A stretch of DNA of 64,000 bases, from contig NZ_JADKYY010000014.1 in the NCBI RefSeq assembly GCF_015354315.1, positions 1 through 64,000 of the forward strand, in the 5' to 3' direction. The notes beneath the pieces were generated by a model. The model saw only the letters and a program-made list of their open reading frames with translations. It did no database searches and had not been told where the DNA came from. Numbering within the stretch: position 1 is the stretch's first letter; each line of letters starts with the position of its first letter. A program made the position numbers and the translations under genes. This document shows, in pieces, positions 7,402 through 16,232 of the stretch. The DNA comes from Planobacterium oryzisoli. GTDB lineage: Bacteria; Bacteroidota; Bacteroidia; Flavobacteriales; Weeksellaceae.

Positions 7402-8016
7402 TTAGCGGTATTTATAGTGCATATAGGAACCGTATAAGATATGGAGGATTCCAAAGCCAAATCCCCACAAATAAAACCCAAATTGTGGAAGAAAAAAAGC
7501 AAGACTGCCAGTGGCTGCTATAAGTATTCCTAAATGTGAGAGTTCTTTATACGTAAAATGACCTGCGTAAAAAAGTGCGATTCCATAAAATAATAAGGTC
7601 GAGGGCGCAACAAGAATGGGAAAATCATTTATTAGCAATCCAATTGTAACTAGTGCACCCAGTAGAAAAGGCTCCGTAAAAGCTTTTAGTAATCTTCGGG
7701 AAGCAGGATTCTTAAGGCTCGTCTTCGATTGGGAACTTTTACGCAAAGAGAGAATATACGCCCCTACCAACGAAAATAAAACCATCAAAAATCCGTAAAA
7801 ACCTACCTCCAACTTTACACCCTGGGGCAAAGGACCTGAAAGTAAGGCGTACTCCAAATTATGGTAGTTTAATACCTGGTTAATGAAATAAAGTCCAAGC
7901 AGCGCAATAAAACCTGCAAATACGCCAGAGAGTCCACTGAGGGATAAGAATTTCGATGATTTCTCCATCATTTCGCGGATATGATGAACATCCTGGCTTA
8001 ACTTTGTCTTTTCCAT
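7402..8016 (-). CDS. Multi-pass membrane protein, function unknown
   Basis: A 204-residue protein with a short soluble N-terminus (KTKLSQDVHHIREMMEKSS) and about six hydrophobic segments, including LSGVFAGFIALLGLYFI, FYGFLMVLFSLVGAYILSL and FLPQFGFYLWGFGFGILHILYG. I know it only as a conserved Bacteroidota type usually found with an HTH_34 regulator. It starts the three-gene module; the operator copy at 8022-8038 lies 5 bases before the start codon, within the likely promoter. Confidence 0.75.
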   Translation of the reverse strand: MEKTKLSQDVHHIREMMEKSSKFLSLSGLSGVFAGFIALLGLYFINQVLNYHNLEYALLSGPLPQGVKLEVGFYGFLMVLFSLVGAYILSLRKSSQSKTSLKNPASRRLLKAFTEPFLLGALVTIGLLINDFPILVAPSTLLFYGIALFYAGHFTYKELSHLGILIAATGSLAFFLPQFGFYLWGFGFGILHILYGSYMHYKYR

Positions 8017-8021
8017 AAAGT

Positions 8022-8038
8022 ACTTTGAATTACAAAGT
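8022..8038. promoter_or_regulatory. 17-bp palindromic operator, copy 2
   Basis: ACTTTG-AATTA-CAAAGT, the exact reverse complement of the copy at 7068-7084. On the minus strand it overlaps TAACTTTG (8040-8033), a perfect -7 element, so a bound repressor would block the promoter of the membrane-protein/HTH operon. Confidence 0.65.
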
Positions 8039-8062
8039 TATAACTTTTCTATTAAACCGAAA

Positions 8063-8824
8063 TTATTTCTTTAAACGTTTTTTGATTTTTTCAATATTTT
8101 CTTTTGCAGAATCCTCTAGAATCAGTGATGCACTCATATGAATTCTTTCCGGCATAAGACTGTCAAAGTGCTCCGTACCTTCCCAGCTCACCTTTTTAAT
8201 GAGTTCCAATGCTTTTGCACTTTTCTTCGTAATACTGCTAGTAAATTCGCTCAGCCCTCGATCCATGTCCTGGATTGACTCAAATACCCGATGGTAAATG
8301 TTGTGCTGCATTGCCCATTCCGCATTACGAAATTCACCATCAAGTGCCATAGCAGTAAATTGACTTTTTCCAATCTTGCGCTCCACATACGGCCCTATCA
8401 CGAAAGGGCCTATTCCCAGGTTAATTTCTGTCAACGCAAGACTTGCGGCAGAAGTAGCAAAACAGTAGTCCGCTGCGCAAGCAATCCCTACTCCACCTCC
8501 TGTAGTTTTACCTTGTACGCGCACAATCACTATTTTCCCACATTTTCGCATTGCCGAAAGCACTTGCGAGAAACCTCCAAAGAATTTTGTGGATCGTTCT
8601 AACTCTTGAATCTCAATTAATTCATCAAAACTTGCTCCGGCGCAAAAAGCCTTCTCACCAGCGGAGCTGAGGATAATAGCTTTTACTTCTGGACGATCCT
8701 TTTGTTCCATTATGGCTTGGGCCAAGGCTTCCAAAATGGACAGTGGCAAGGAATTACTTTTCTCGGTAGCAAATTCAATAGTAACAATAGAATTATGCTC
8801 GGTGGTCTGTACTCTTTCTTTCAT
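8063..8824 (-). CDS. Enoyl-CoA hydratase/isomerase family protein
   Basis: A 253-residue crotonase-fold protein. Oxyanion-hole segments are AFCAGASFDEL and GGGVGIACAAD. Of the two glutamates that catalyse hydration in classical enoyl-CoA hydratase, the second is kept (TEINLGIGP) but the first position, in GGGVGI, is Gly. It therefore may not be an ordinary hydratase; isomerase or another crotonase activity is possible. It is the last gene of the long run that includes the paa genes, 6 bases after the GH5 gene, and could be the PaaF-like enzyme needed to hydrate 2,3-dehydroadipyl-CoA, but that is inference. Confidence 0.8.
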   Translation of the reverse strand: MKERVQTTEHNSIVTIEFATEKSNSLPLSILEALAQAIMEQKDRPEVKAIILSSAGEKAFCAGASFDELIEIQELERSTKFFGGFSQVLSAMRKCGKIVIVRVQGKTTGGGVGIACAADYCFATSAASLALTEINLGIGPFVIGPYVERKIGKSQFTAMALDGEFRNAEWAMQHNIYHRVFESIQDMDRGLSEFTSSITKKSAKALELIKKVSWEGTEHFDSLMPERIHMSASLILEDSAKENIEKIKKRLKK

Positions 8825-8830
8825 AGCTAT

Positions 8831-10102
8831 CTAGGGATTCATTCCCAAGGCTTCAATATAGCCCTTATTAATACGGTTATTCTCGAATTTCATATTATGA
8901 AGTAGTTCAATTAATGCATTTCTCACCCTTTGCTGGTCCGGTCTTGCATTTCGGATCTTTTCGAAACTACTTCGATCTTGTTTGGTATACTCCACAATTA
9001 AATCCCAGTCTTTTGGCTTTGGAATAATGACCATTCCAGCAGTTTCAACCATTTTCTTGTAAGGCCAAAAGGTCCAACCAACATTGTTTCTTTCCAAAGT
9101 CTCTCTAAAGTCCTTAACCCATTGATCGGTGTTTTCCCCTGTTTCACCAATAAAAAACGGCAAGTTCACTTTAGCTCGGAATTCAAGAAAATCCTTAATT
9201 GAATTATCATCGGTACCGCTCCAATAACGGTGTCCAGTGAAGGCTAGCTTACTGTCATACTTCCAGTCATTGAAAATACTGAAATTACTATTCCACTGCG
9301 AACCTCCTAAAAATACGATATGATTTTTATCTACCTTTCGTAGTTCAGTAACTGCCAATTTATAAAGCGCCTCCAAACTAGGATGCAGTACTGCATAATC
9401 CTTCTCGAAATAATGTGCAATAGGTTCGTTTAACAAATCGTAGCCCATCACTGTAGGTTCATTTGCGTAACGCTTCGCGATTTGTACCCAGATGTCCACA
9501 AACTGCTTTTGAGAAGCCTTTTCAGTGAATAGCCAAGGATAACCATAGCTATCATCAATATTATCACCTGTCTGACCACCTGGAGCCACATGCATATCTA
9601 GGATTACATACAATCCATGCTTCTTGCTCCATTTTATTACGTTATCCAATATAACGAAGCCGTCCTGCTTTCCGGTTTGCCCCATAAAATCCTCATCTGT
9701 GAACTGCTTGTAATGAAAGGGCACCCTAACCGTGTTCATTCCAGTAGACTTAATGTACTGAATATCTTTTTCTGTGATATAGTTATTCTTGAACTCTCTC
9801 CAAAACCAATTGGTGAAATCGGGCCCCACCATCTCTTTAAAGGCCTGATCTATTAGTCGATAGGAAGAAGTGTCCTTGAAGAAAAACATATAACCCTCGG
9901 GGTTCAACCAATTCCCAACATTGGTACCTTGAATTAGGATCTTCTGACCTTTGGTGTCAATGAGGTTTTGCCCCGAGATGGACACAAATTTATTCGCACT
10001 CCCATTCTGGGCATTCAAACTTAGCGTTAGAAGTATCAAAAAAATTCCAAGCCATTGCTTCAAGCGACTTTGTATCTTCAATACGGGCAAGTAGCGATTC
10101 AT
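8831..10102 (-). CDS. Secreted glycoside hydrolase family 5 (cellulase-type)
   Basis: A 423-residue protein with a signal peptide (WLGIFLILLTLSLNAQ) and a GH5 TIM-barrel. Seen: GMNTVRVPFHY, the acid/base motif LLNEP (Glu about 226), GHRYWSG, and the nucleophile in FFIGETG (Glu about 320). GH5 enzymes cleave beta-glucans, mannans or related glycans; the substrate cannot be read from sequence. The ATG at 10102 is chosen because it gives a good signal peptide; one 8 codons upstream overlaps the previous gene. Its place between a DNA glycosylase and a crotonase at the end of a phenylacetate operon is odd. Confidence 0.88.
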   Translation of the reverse strand: MNRYLPVLKIQSRLKQWLGIFLILLTLSLNAQNGSANKFVSISGQNLIDTKGQKILIQGTNVGNWLNPEGYMFFFKDTSSYRLIDQAFKEMVGPDFTNWFWREFKNNYITEKDIQYIKSTGMNTVRVPFHYKQFTDEDFMGQTGKQDGFVILDNVIKWSKKHGLYVILDMHVAPGGQTGDNIDDSYGYPWLFTEKASQKQFVDIWVQIAKRYANEPTVMGYDLLNEPIAHYFEKDYAVLHPSLEALYKLAVTELRKVDKNHIVFLGGSQWNSNFSIFNDWKYDSKLAFTGHRYWSGTDDNSIKDFLEFRAKVNLPFFIGETGENTDQWVKDFRETLERNNVGWTFWPYKKMVETAGMVIIPKPKDWDLIVEYTKQDRSSFEKIRNARPDQQRVRNALIELLHNMKFENNRINKGYIEALGMNP

Positions 10103-10118
10103 AATATAAGTTTTAAGA

Positions 10119-10820
10119 TTATTCAATTCGGTTATGTAAACTTAACAGATATTTATCTATGTACAAGCTTCGTTCTTTGTATTTATACTGTTGAATAAAA
10201 CGCGGGTGTTCTAAAACTACCAATTCATCAAAGAATCTAGCCTTTGTATTGAGGCGTTTTATAAAGTCTCCATTCTTTTTTCCCAGGACAAAGGCTTTGT
10301 CACTACGAACGCCCATAGCTAAATGAGCCTTCATCATTTCTATCATAAAAGGTTCGACCGTTTGATACAACTGATGATCGTCGTAGTAGTTAGCATTTAC
10401 TTCACCTCCACTTTTAGTTCTGCGTACAATTGCAAGAGGAAAAGGAGAATTGATGTAGAAATCACGGTAAAAAGACGAGACGCCACCGTACGCATCAATA
10501 AGGTCGTATATAAATACCGACGAAACTTCATGCGTACGCTGGCCTTCCAGTTCAATCCCACAATGAGATTGTAGTCTCTTGGTATCAGTGAAAGGCACCC
10601 CGGTTATCCCTGCACCATGCCGACTAGGGTTAATGCCAATTAGCATAGTGCGAGGCATGTTATCGTTGTAAAACTTCTGATAGAATTCTCCCATAGCTTT
10701 TGTTGCGGTAGGGCTATCTCGAAAAGGATTAATAAAGTCGTACCCCGGCGGCATTGGGCCGGGATAATCCAAATTTATATTGAACTCTGTTACGCGCTGA
10801 CCAAAGGTCGAATTAGACAT
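10119..10820 (-). CDS. SMUG2-like uracil-DNA glycosylase family protein
   Basis: A 233-residue protein with the pattern of the UDG superfamily: motif 1 as IGINPSRHGAGITGVPFTD (about residues 61-79) and a late motif around LEHPRFIQQYK. This fits the SMUG2/DUF4918 type known from Bacteroidota, monofunctional enzymes that remove uracil or other deaminated bases. Start ATG at 10818-10820. It follows paaZ by 9 bases and precedes GH5 by 16 bases, so it appears to be expressed with the paa genes; no link to that pathway is known. Confidence 0.75.
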   Translation of the reverse strand: MSNSTFGQRVTEFNINLDYPGPMPPGYDFINPFRDSPTATKAMGEFYQKFYNDNMPRTMLIGINPSRHGAGITGVPFTDTKRLQSHCGIELEGQRTHEVSSVFIYDLIDAYGGVSSFYRDFYINSPFPLAIVRRTKSGGEVNANYYDDHQLYQTVEPFMIEMMKAHLAMGVRSDKAFVLGKKNGDFIKRLNTKARFFDELVVLEHPRFIQQYKYKERSLYIDKYLLSLHNRIE

Positions 10821-10829
10821 AGCTATTAT

Positions 10830-13325
10830 TTAGTCCAAAATTCCAAACTGATTAAAATGGTAAGTGACATGCTTCGCATGAAACAGTTCCCACATCTCTT
10901 TGTTTATTGGACCAAATAGCGGATGGGGATGCTGGGCTTCTGGTACCTCATTATAGTATACAGAAAAATCTTCAAAACTCTTTATAAGGGCTTTCTTTGC
11001 ACTAGATAGATCCTTATACTTTAGCGGGGCATTGGATTCAAGGGGTAAACCGGGGTATTTCAAGCCTTGGGAGATGGGCTTATGCTTGTACAGCCAATCC
11101 TTTAGCCTATCAAGTTGCTCACTATCTAGATTGGCTTGTTCGTCCACAGTTTCCCTACCCATCGATAAATGTACAAAATGTTCTAAGTGCTCAACCATGT
11201 TTTGTGGGGTCATCAGCCCCCACCTTGGCGTGCTGGATTCAGAAAGAGTTTCTAGCACTTTTTTTAAAGTGATAGAATTAAGTGCAATAAATGGGGATTT
11301 TTTTGCTACTAGGGTAAGGATAGTGGCGACACATACCAGTTCGTTGCGCTGATTATATACTTCAACCAACCACTTAACTACTCCTGAAGGTATATTCCTA
11401 CCTTTCACTCCCCGATTTATCTTTTCTTTTGCGGTTAGAAAGACTCCTATAGTATCCCCAGCATACACTGGTTTGAAAAAGCTAGCGTCCTCTAATCCAT
11501 AGTTTGCTATTACTGGGCCCTTCTTCCCAGAAACAAACAGACCTGCAGCGGCAGAGAGCAAAAAGTATCCGTGGGCAACTACCCTATCGAATATGGTTCC
11601 AGTTAAGCTAGTTGAATCTGTATGGGCATAAAAATGATCCCATGATACATTTGAAAAATTCACAATATCAGCCTCAGTAATGGTTCGGTTGGCGGTCTGC
11701 AGACTATCACCTACTTGGATTTCTTCAAAGTGCAGTTGAAAAGGATGGACTTGGGTAAAACGGTACTGAGCACCTGGAATGTGAATTTTACTTACCGCCC
11801 TAAGCATGTCAGGGGAACCCTGTACCGCCGTTTTCTGTAAGAAGAAGTGCAGTCCTTTAAGGCCTCCTAATTCTTCCCCTCCACCAGCTCTACCCGGTCC
11901 ACCATGCATCATGGTAGGAAGAGGAGATCCATGACCTGTTCCCTCTTGCGCATTATCTCGATTGAGAATATATATCCTTCCGTGTGTAGTTGCTAACCTC
12001 CATGCCACTTCACTAGCAAAAGCGGTGTTATTACTCACCACCGAAGCCACAAGACTTCCTTTGCCTTTTCGTGCAATACTAACTGCTTGTTCCGCATCAG
12101 TATAAGGCATTATCGTTGCAACCGGACCAAAAGCCTCCGTCTCATGTGAAATATCGGATTCTAATGGACGGGGATTAAAAAAGAGTCTCGGCGTAATAAA
12201 GGATCCATTTGTAAAATCCGCATCTATCAACTGGTGTTTACCTTCATAAATCAATTCAGAACCTCCTGCAAGGAGTTGAATTTTCTCCTTCAATGTATCA
12301 AGCTGCTCTTTCCCAGCAATTGCGCCCATCCTGGTCTGCTTATTAAGAGGATTTCCAATGGGTACTTGATCCAAAGCAGAAGACAATGCCTTTTGAACGG
12401 CCTCTACCTGATCCTCAGGCACTAAGATTCTTCGAATTGCGGTACATTTTTGTCCGGCTTTGGTTGTGATTTCATTACGGACTTCGCGAATGAACAAATC
12501 AAATTCAGGCGTGCCTACTTTGGCGTCTGGGCCAAGTATAGAACAATTCAAACTATCTGCCTCCATATTAAATCTAACAGTACTTCCAGCTATTTGAGGC
12601 ATGCTTTTTAATTTTCTTCCCGTACTTGCTGAACCGGTGAAAAGAACACTATCACCGTCCTGCACATACTCAAGTAAATTTCCTGGATCACCACACACGA
12701 GCTGAAGTGCCCCTTCAGGCAAAAGTCCACTTCCAATGATATCTTGAAATACAGCGTGTGTTAAATAACAACCTGGCGTGGCTGGCTTTACGATACTGGG
12801 CACCCCAGCTAATAAAGAGGTAGAGAGTTTTTCCATCATACCCCACACTGGGAAATTGTACGCATTAATCTGCACCGAGACTCCTTCACTGGGAGTGAGA
12901 ATATGCAGCCCTAAATGAGAGCCCTCTGCGGAAAGCTTTTCAACACCCGTCTCTACCCAAAAGGTTGTGTTTGGAAGCATTCTTTTTGCCAGGCCAGAAT
13001 AGGTAAAAAAAGTTCCAAAACCGCCTTCAATATCTACCCATGAATCTACTTTGGTCGCACCAGTGCGATACGAAAGCTCATAATACTTTTGCTTTCTTTC
13101 CAGTAAATACAGAGCGATCTTCTTTAAAAGTTGCCCTCTGTCGTAGAAGGTCAAAGCAGAAAGGTTTTTATAACCCACCGTGCGAGCATAATCCGTCGCA
13201 AGACCTAAGTCCAGCCCAGAAGTATCGGAAATTGCAACGACTTGGCCAGTAACTGAATCTAGCACAGGTATTTCATCTCCTTTACCCAGCACCCAGTTTC
13301 CACATATATAATTACTTAATCGCAT
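10830..13325 (-). CDS. paaZ: PaaZ: oxepin-CoA hydrolase / semialdehyde dehydrogenase, with extra C-terminal domain
   Basis: PaaZ opens the oxepin-CoA ring and oxidises the resulting aldehyde. At 831 residues it is about 150 longer than the E. coli protein. Order: an aldehyde dehydrogenase domain to about 520 (FTGSASTG; catalytic Cys in AGQKCTA), a MaoC-type hydratase at about 530-670 (SWDHFYAHTD, VAHGYF), and an added C-terminal domain at about 685-831. The added part has RWGLMTPQNMVEHL and HPLFGPINKEMWELFHAKH followed by HFNQFG, the His pattern of DUF1569/DinB-like four-helix proteins. It could bind a metal or a thiol cofactor; its role is unknown. It lies 5 bases after paaI. Confidence 0.93.
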   Translation of the reverse strand: MRLSNYICGNWVLGKGDEIPVLDSVTGQVVAISDTSGLDLGLATDYARTVGYKNLSALTFYDRGQLLKKIALYLLERKQKYYELSYRTGATKVDSWVDIEGGFGTFFTYSGLAKRMLPNTTFWVETGVEKLSAEGSHLGLHILTPSEGVSVQINAYNFPVWGMMEKLSTSLLAGVPSIVKPATPGCYLTHAVFQDIIGSGLLPEGALQLVCGDPGNLLEYVQDGDSVLFTGSASTGRKLKSMPQIAGSTVRFNMEADSLNCSILGPDAKVGTPEFDLFIREVRNEITTKAGQKCTAIRRILVPEDQVEAVQKALSSALDQVPIGNPLNKQTRMGAIAGKEQLDTLKEKIQLLAGGSELIYEGKHQLIDADFTNGSFITPRLFFNPRPLESDISHETEAFGPVATIMPYTDAEQAVSIARKGKGSLVASVVSNNTAFASEVAWRLATTHGRIYILNRDNAQEGTGHGSPLPTMMHGGPGRAGGGEELGGLKGLHFFLQKTAVQGSPDMLRAVSKIHIPGAQYRFTQVHPFQLHFEEIQVGDSLQTANRTITEADIVNFSNVSWDHFYAHTDSTSLTGTIFDRVVAHGYFLLSAAAGLFVSGKKGPVIANYGLEDASFFKPVYAGDTIGVFLTAKEKINRGVKGRNIPSGVVKWLVEVYNQRNELVCVATILTLVAKKSPFIALNSITLKKVLETLSESSTPRWGLMTPQNMVEHLEHFVHLSMGRETVDEQANLDSEQLDRLKDWLYKHKPISQGLKYPGLPLESNAPLKYKDLSSAKKALIKSFEDFSVYYNEVPEAQHPHPLFGPINKEMWELFHAKHVTYHFNQFGILD

Positions 13326-13330
13326 AGTGT

Positions 13331-13756
13331 CTATAGTTCTAAATCGTAAATAGTCTTATTTAATTTATATACAGTTCCTGTAAACTTACTAACCAGCGAT
13401 TTTTGCTCATTTCGAATTGTTATTTCATAAATTCCCGTTCGCCTGGTCTCTGAAACCAACTGGGATTCCGCAATCAATACATCTGCAGTCTTACAGGCTT
13501 TAATGAAATTAATGGTGCAGTTTAATGCCACCGACGCCTCTGCTGTATTGTTGGACGAAAAGGCCAGTGCACTGTCTGCAAAAGAAAACAATATTCCGCC
13601 ATGCACAGTACCCAATCCATTGATCATTTCTGGACGGATCCTCATCTGTATTTTACAATATTTCTCTTTTACTAAAAGAAGCTCAATACCTAGCCACTGG
13701 GAGAAGTTGTCTCTGCCTAGCATAAATTGCGCTACATCTGCTGCATTCTGATTCAT
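13331..13756 (-). CDS. paaI: Hydroxyphenylacetyl-CoA thioesterase PaaI
   Basis: A 141-residue hotdog-fold thioesterase with the signature NGLGTVHGGILFSFADSALA (HGG motif, about residues 46-65). PaaI is a salvage enzyme that removes CoA from dead-end intermediates of the phenylacetate pathway. Five-base gaps to paaH and paaZ on either side support this role rather than a generic thioesterase. Confidence 0.9.
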   Translation of the reverse strand: MNQNAADVAQFMLGRDNFSQWLGIELLLVKEKYCKIQMRIRPEMINGLGTVHGGILFSFADSALAFSSNNTAEASVALNCTINFIKACKTADVLIAESQLVSETRRTGIYEITIRNEQKSLVSKFTGTVYKLNKTIYDLEL

Positions 13757-13761
13757 TGGAT

Positions 13762-14916
13762 CTAAGATTTAGCTAATTGCTTTAATAAAGGGCTTTGTCT
13801 GTAGCGTTCCTCTTGGTACTGTAAATATAAGTCCTGTAAAGTCTCAGAAATTTTTTCAAAACCTATCTCTTGGCCCCACGCCAATAGGCCTTTTGGATAG
13901 CCCACACCTTTCATCATCGCGAGTTCAATATCCTCCTTACTAGCAAGACCTATACGGTACGCTTCCACAGCCTCGTTTACCAGCATACTAATTATACGCA
14001 TGAAGATACGTCCTTCCAGACCGCTGTCCACAGCTACATTGGTTATATTTGCTGGATAAGAATAAAATCCTACACCAGTCTTTCTCCCTAATAGTCCGGC
14101 TTCAACCATCCGGGTTTGCAACAAAGAAGGTTTATACTTAGGATCATAAAAAAAATCCTTATAAACAGTTTGCGTAACCATTAGATTTACATCAATTCCG
14201 ATAAGGTCCATTAATTCAAAAGGACCCATCTTGAAGCCTCCTGCACAGCGCATTACACTGTCGATTTGATTTTCTGTTGCAATTCCTTCTTCGACAATCC
14301 GTAATGCTTCTCCGTAATAAGGCCTAGCGATTCTATTAACAATAAAACCGGGAGCATCTTTTGCTACAACGGGATTTTTATTCCATCGCTGTAGTAACAA
14401 GCGGCATTTTTCAATTAGATTTGGGTCAGTCCGCAGTCCGGGAATAATTTCCACAAGTGGCATTACCGGTGCAGGGTTGAAAAAATGTATACCACAGAAT
14501 CGTTCAGGGTGCAATAAAGCACTGCCCAAAGCTGTTATTGAAATAGACGATGTGTTGGAGGATAGAATGCATTTCTCTGAAACAATATTCTCTAAACCTT
14601 TAAGCAAATTCATCTTGGCTTCGCGGTCCTCGACAATAGCCTCAATCACCAGATCACATTCTGAGAAAGCAGCAATTACATTCGTATACGCGATACGTGA
14701 ACCGATTTCCATGCGCTGTTCAAAAGAAATCTTATTTTTTTCCTTCAAACGCTCCAAGGATTTTTCAAGCTGTACTCGAGCTTTGGTTAACTGAGACTCC
14801 AGCTGATCATAAAGTACTACGGAAGAACCATTTTGTGCTGCTAATTGAGCAATTCCCTGACCCATCGTCCCCGCTCCTACCACTCCTACAATAAGTGGTT
14901 CCTTGAATTCCTTCAT
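13762..14916 (-). CDS. paaH: 3-hydroxyacyl-CoA dehydrogenase PaaH
   Basis: A 384-residue protein with an N-terminal NAD-binding Rossmann fold (GVVGAGTMGQGIAQLAAQNG, about residues 11-30), the 3HCDH signature region around CGIHFFNPAPVMPLVEI, then two helical dimerisation domains (GFIVNRIARPYYGEA; LAWGQEIGFEKI). It oxidises 3-hydroxyadipyl-CoA to 3-oxoadipyl-CoA. The start is 1 base after the paaG stop. The thiolase PaaJ that should follow in the pathway is not in the window. Confidence 0.93.
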   Translation of the reverse strand: MKEFKEPLIVGVVGAGTMGQGIAQLAAQNGSSVVLYDQLESQLTKARVQLEKSLERLKEKNKISFEQRMEIGSRIAYTNVIAAFSECDLVIEAIVEDREAKMNLLKGLENIVSEKCILSSNTSSISITALGSALLHPERFCGIHFFNPAPVMPLVEIIPGLRTDPNLIEKCRLLLQRWNKNPVVAKDAPGFIVNRIARPYYGEALRIVEEGIATENQIDSVMRCAGGFKMGPFELMDLIGIDVNLMVTQTVYKDFFYDPKYKPSLLQTRMVEAGLLGRKTGVGFYSYPANITNVAVDSGLEGRIFMRIISMLVNEAVEAYRIGLASKEDIELAMMKGVGYPKGLLAWGQEIGFEKISETLQDLYLQYQEERYRQSPLLKQLAKS

Positions 14917-14917
14917 T

Positions 14918-15721
14918 CTAGTTGCCTTTATAAACTGGTTTTCTCTTTTCTAAAAATGCGCTAACTCCTTCAGAAAAATCCATTGTTTCCGCCGCGCTTT
15001 GCTGCAGGATACCCTCAATATCAAGTTGCTCCTTTAATGTATTATCATAGGACTCATTAAAAGCCTTTTTGGTCAGTCCAATGGCTTTAGTCGGCTGTTG
15101 GCACAAATCAAACAGAACGTCCATGGATTCGGATTGAAAAGTTTCATCACTGTAGACTTCAACTACTAAACCCATTTCAAGTGCCTTTGCTGCAGGTATT
15201 TTTTTTCCAGTAAAGCTGTAGTAACTGGCCCGCTGACTTCCTAGTAATTTGGGCAGAATGTACGTACCTCCGGTATCAGGGATTAAACCAATATTCACAA
15301 ATGCGAAAGAAAGATAAGAGCTGCTACTTGCAAGGCTAAAATCTGAAAGAAGCGCAAGTATTGCACCTGCTCCCACTGCAGGACCATTAATAAGAGAAAC
15401 GACCGGTTTTTTACTTCCAATTATTTCCTTTACAAGGGGATTGTAATAGTCAATTATAAACCTTTGCACAGTCCTGTCTTTTACAATGTCCCCAAACCCT
15501 AGTGCCTCCTTGAGGTTTTGACCACTGCAGAACGCACGCCCTCTGCCGGAAAGCGCAATACATCTTATGCTCTCATCCCGATTGGCATCTCCTACCGCTC
15601 TACGCAGTTCTTTTAGCATTTCGGCATTCAGACTGTTAAATGTCTCGGGGTCATTAAGGTAAAGCATTACCAATTTACCTTCATTTAAATGCTCTGTTTC
15701 TATATATTTATATGGCATCAT
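14918..15721 (-). CDS. paaG: PaaG: ring-1,2-epoxyphenylacetyl-CoA isomerase
   Basis: A 267-residue crotonase-fold protein. It matches PaaG rather than a plain hydratase: GRAFCSGQNLKEA, YYNPLVKEI, and GLIPDTGGTY, whose Asp corresponds to the catalytic Asp of E. coli PaaG. It converts the epoxide made by PaaABCE to the oxepin. The ends MMPY leave a choice of start at 15721 or 15718. It is the first gene after the 36-base gap following paaD, still within one run. Confidence 0.92.
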   Translation of the reverse strand: MMPYKYIETEHLNEGKLVMLYLNDPETFNSLNAEMLKELRRAVGDANRDESIRCIALSGRGRAFCSGQNLKEALGFGDIVKDRTVQRFIIDYYNPLVKEIIGSKKPVVSLINGPAVGAGAILALLSDFSLASSSSYLSFAFVNIGLIPDTGGTYILPKLLGSQRASYYSFTGKKIPAAKALEMGLVVEVYSDETFQSESMDVLFDLCQQPTKAIGLTKKAFNESYDNTLKEQLDIEGILQQSAAETMDFSEGVSAFLEKRKPVYKGN

Positions 15722-15757
15722 AAATAATTTCTTTTAACATTTATCCTACATACCAGA

Positions 15758-16216
15758 TTAATGGCATTTAAAATAATCAAAGGGTTCCAGACAATCGTTG
15801 CATTGGTATGCAGCTTTGCACAGTGTTGAACCAAATCTACTGACCTGTCGGGTATTGTTGGAGCCACATCTGGGACAGGTTTTGCCTACACCGGATAATT
15901 CTTCATCCACTTTTCCAGGGGGTGAAATTCCAAACTGCCGGAGCTTCTCCAGGGCATCTGCAGTAATCCAATCGGTGGTCCAGGCTGGGGCGTACACTGT
16001 TTTTATCTGGCTCTTTAGCCCCTGCTCTCTAAGTAACTTGTCGATATCTTGCTTAATCGCATACATCGCAGGACAAGCGGTATAGGTGGGAGTAATGATT
16101 ACCTGCACAGATTCCCCATCCAAAAAAAACGCATCCCTTACTATCCCCAGTTCCACAATATTGACCACCGGTATTTCGGGATCGGGTATCTTTGATAAAA
16201 GTTGCAGTAAATCCAT
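15758..16216 (-). CDS. paaD: Phenylacetyl-CoA epoxidase subunit PaaD
   Basis: A 152-residue protein with an N-terminal MIP18/DUF59 domain (IPDPEIPVVNIVELGIVRD) and a C-terminal zinc-binding tail (CPRC, then CNDC and a final C-H), the usual PaaD/PaaJ make-up. PaaD is needed for a functional epoxidase, most likely in iron-sulfur or iron centre maturation. It is 16 bases after paaC. Confidence 0.93.
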   Translation of the reverse strand: MDLLQLLSKIPDPEIPVVNIVELGIVRDAFFLDGESVQVIITPTYTACPAMYAIKQDIDKLLREQGLKSQIKTVYAPAWTTDWITADALEKLRQFGISPPGKVDEELSGVGKTCPRCGSNNTRQVSRFGSTLCKAAYQCNDCLEPFDYFKCH

Positions 16217-16232
16217 GAATTATTATAACCCT

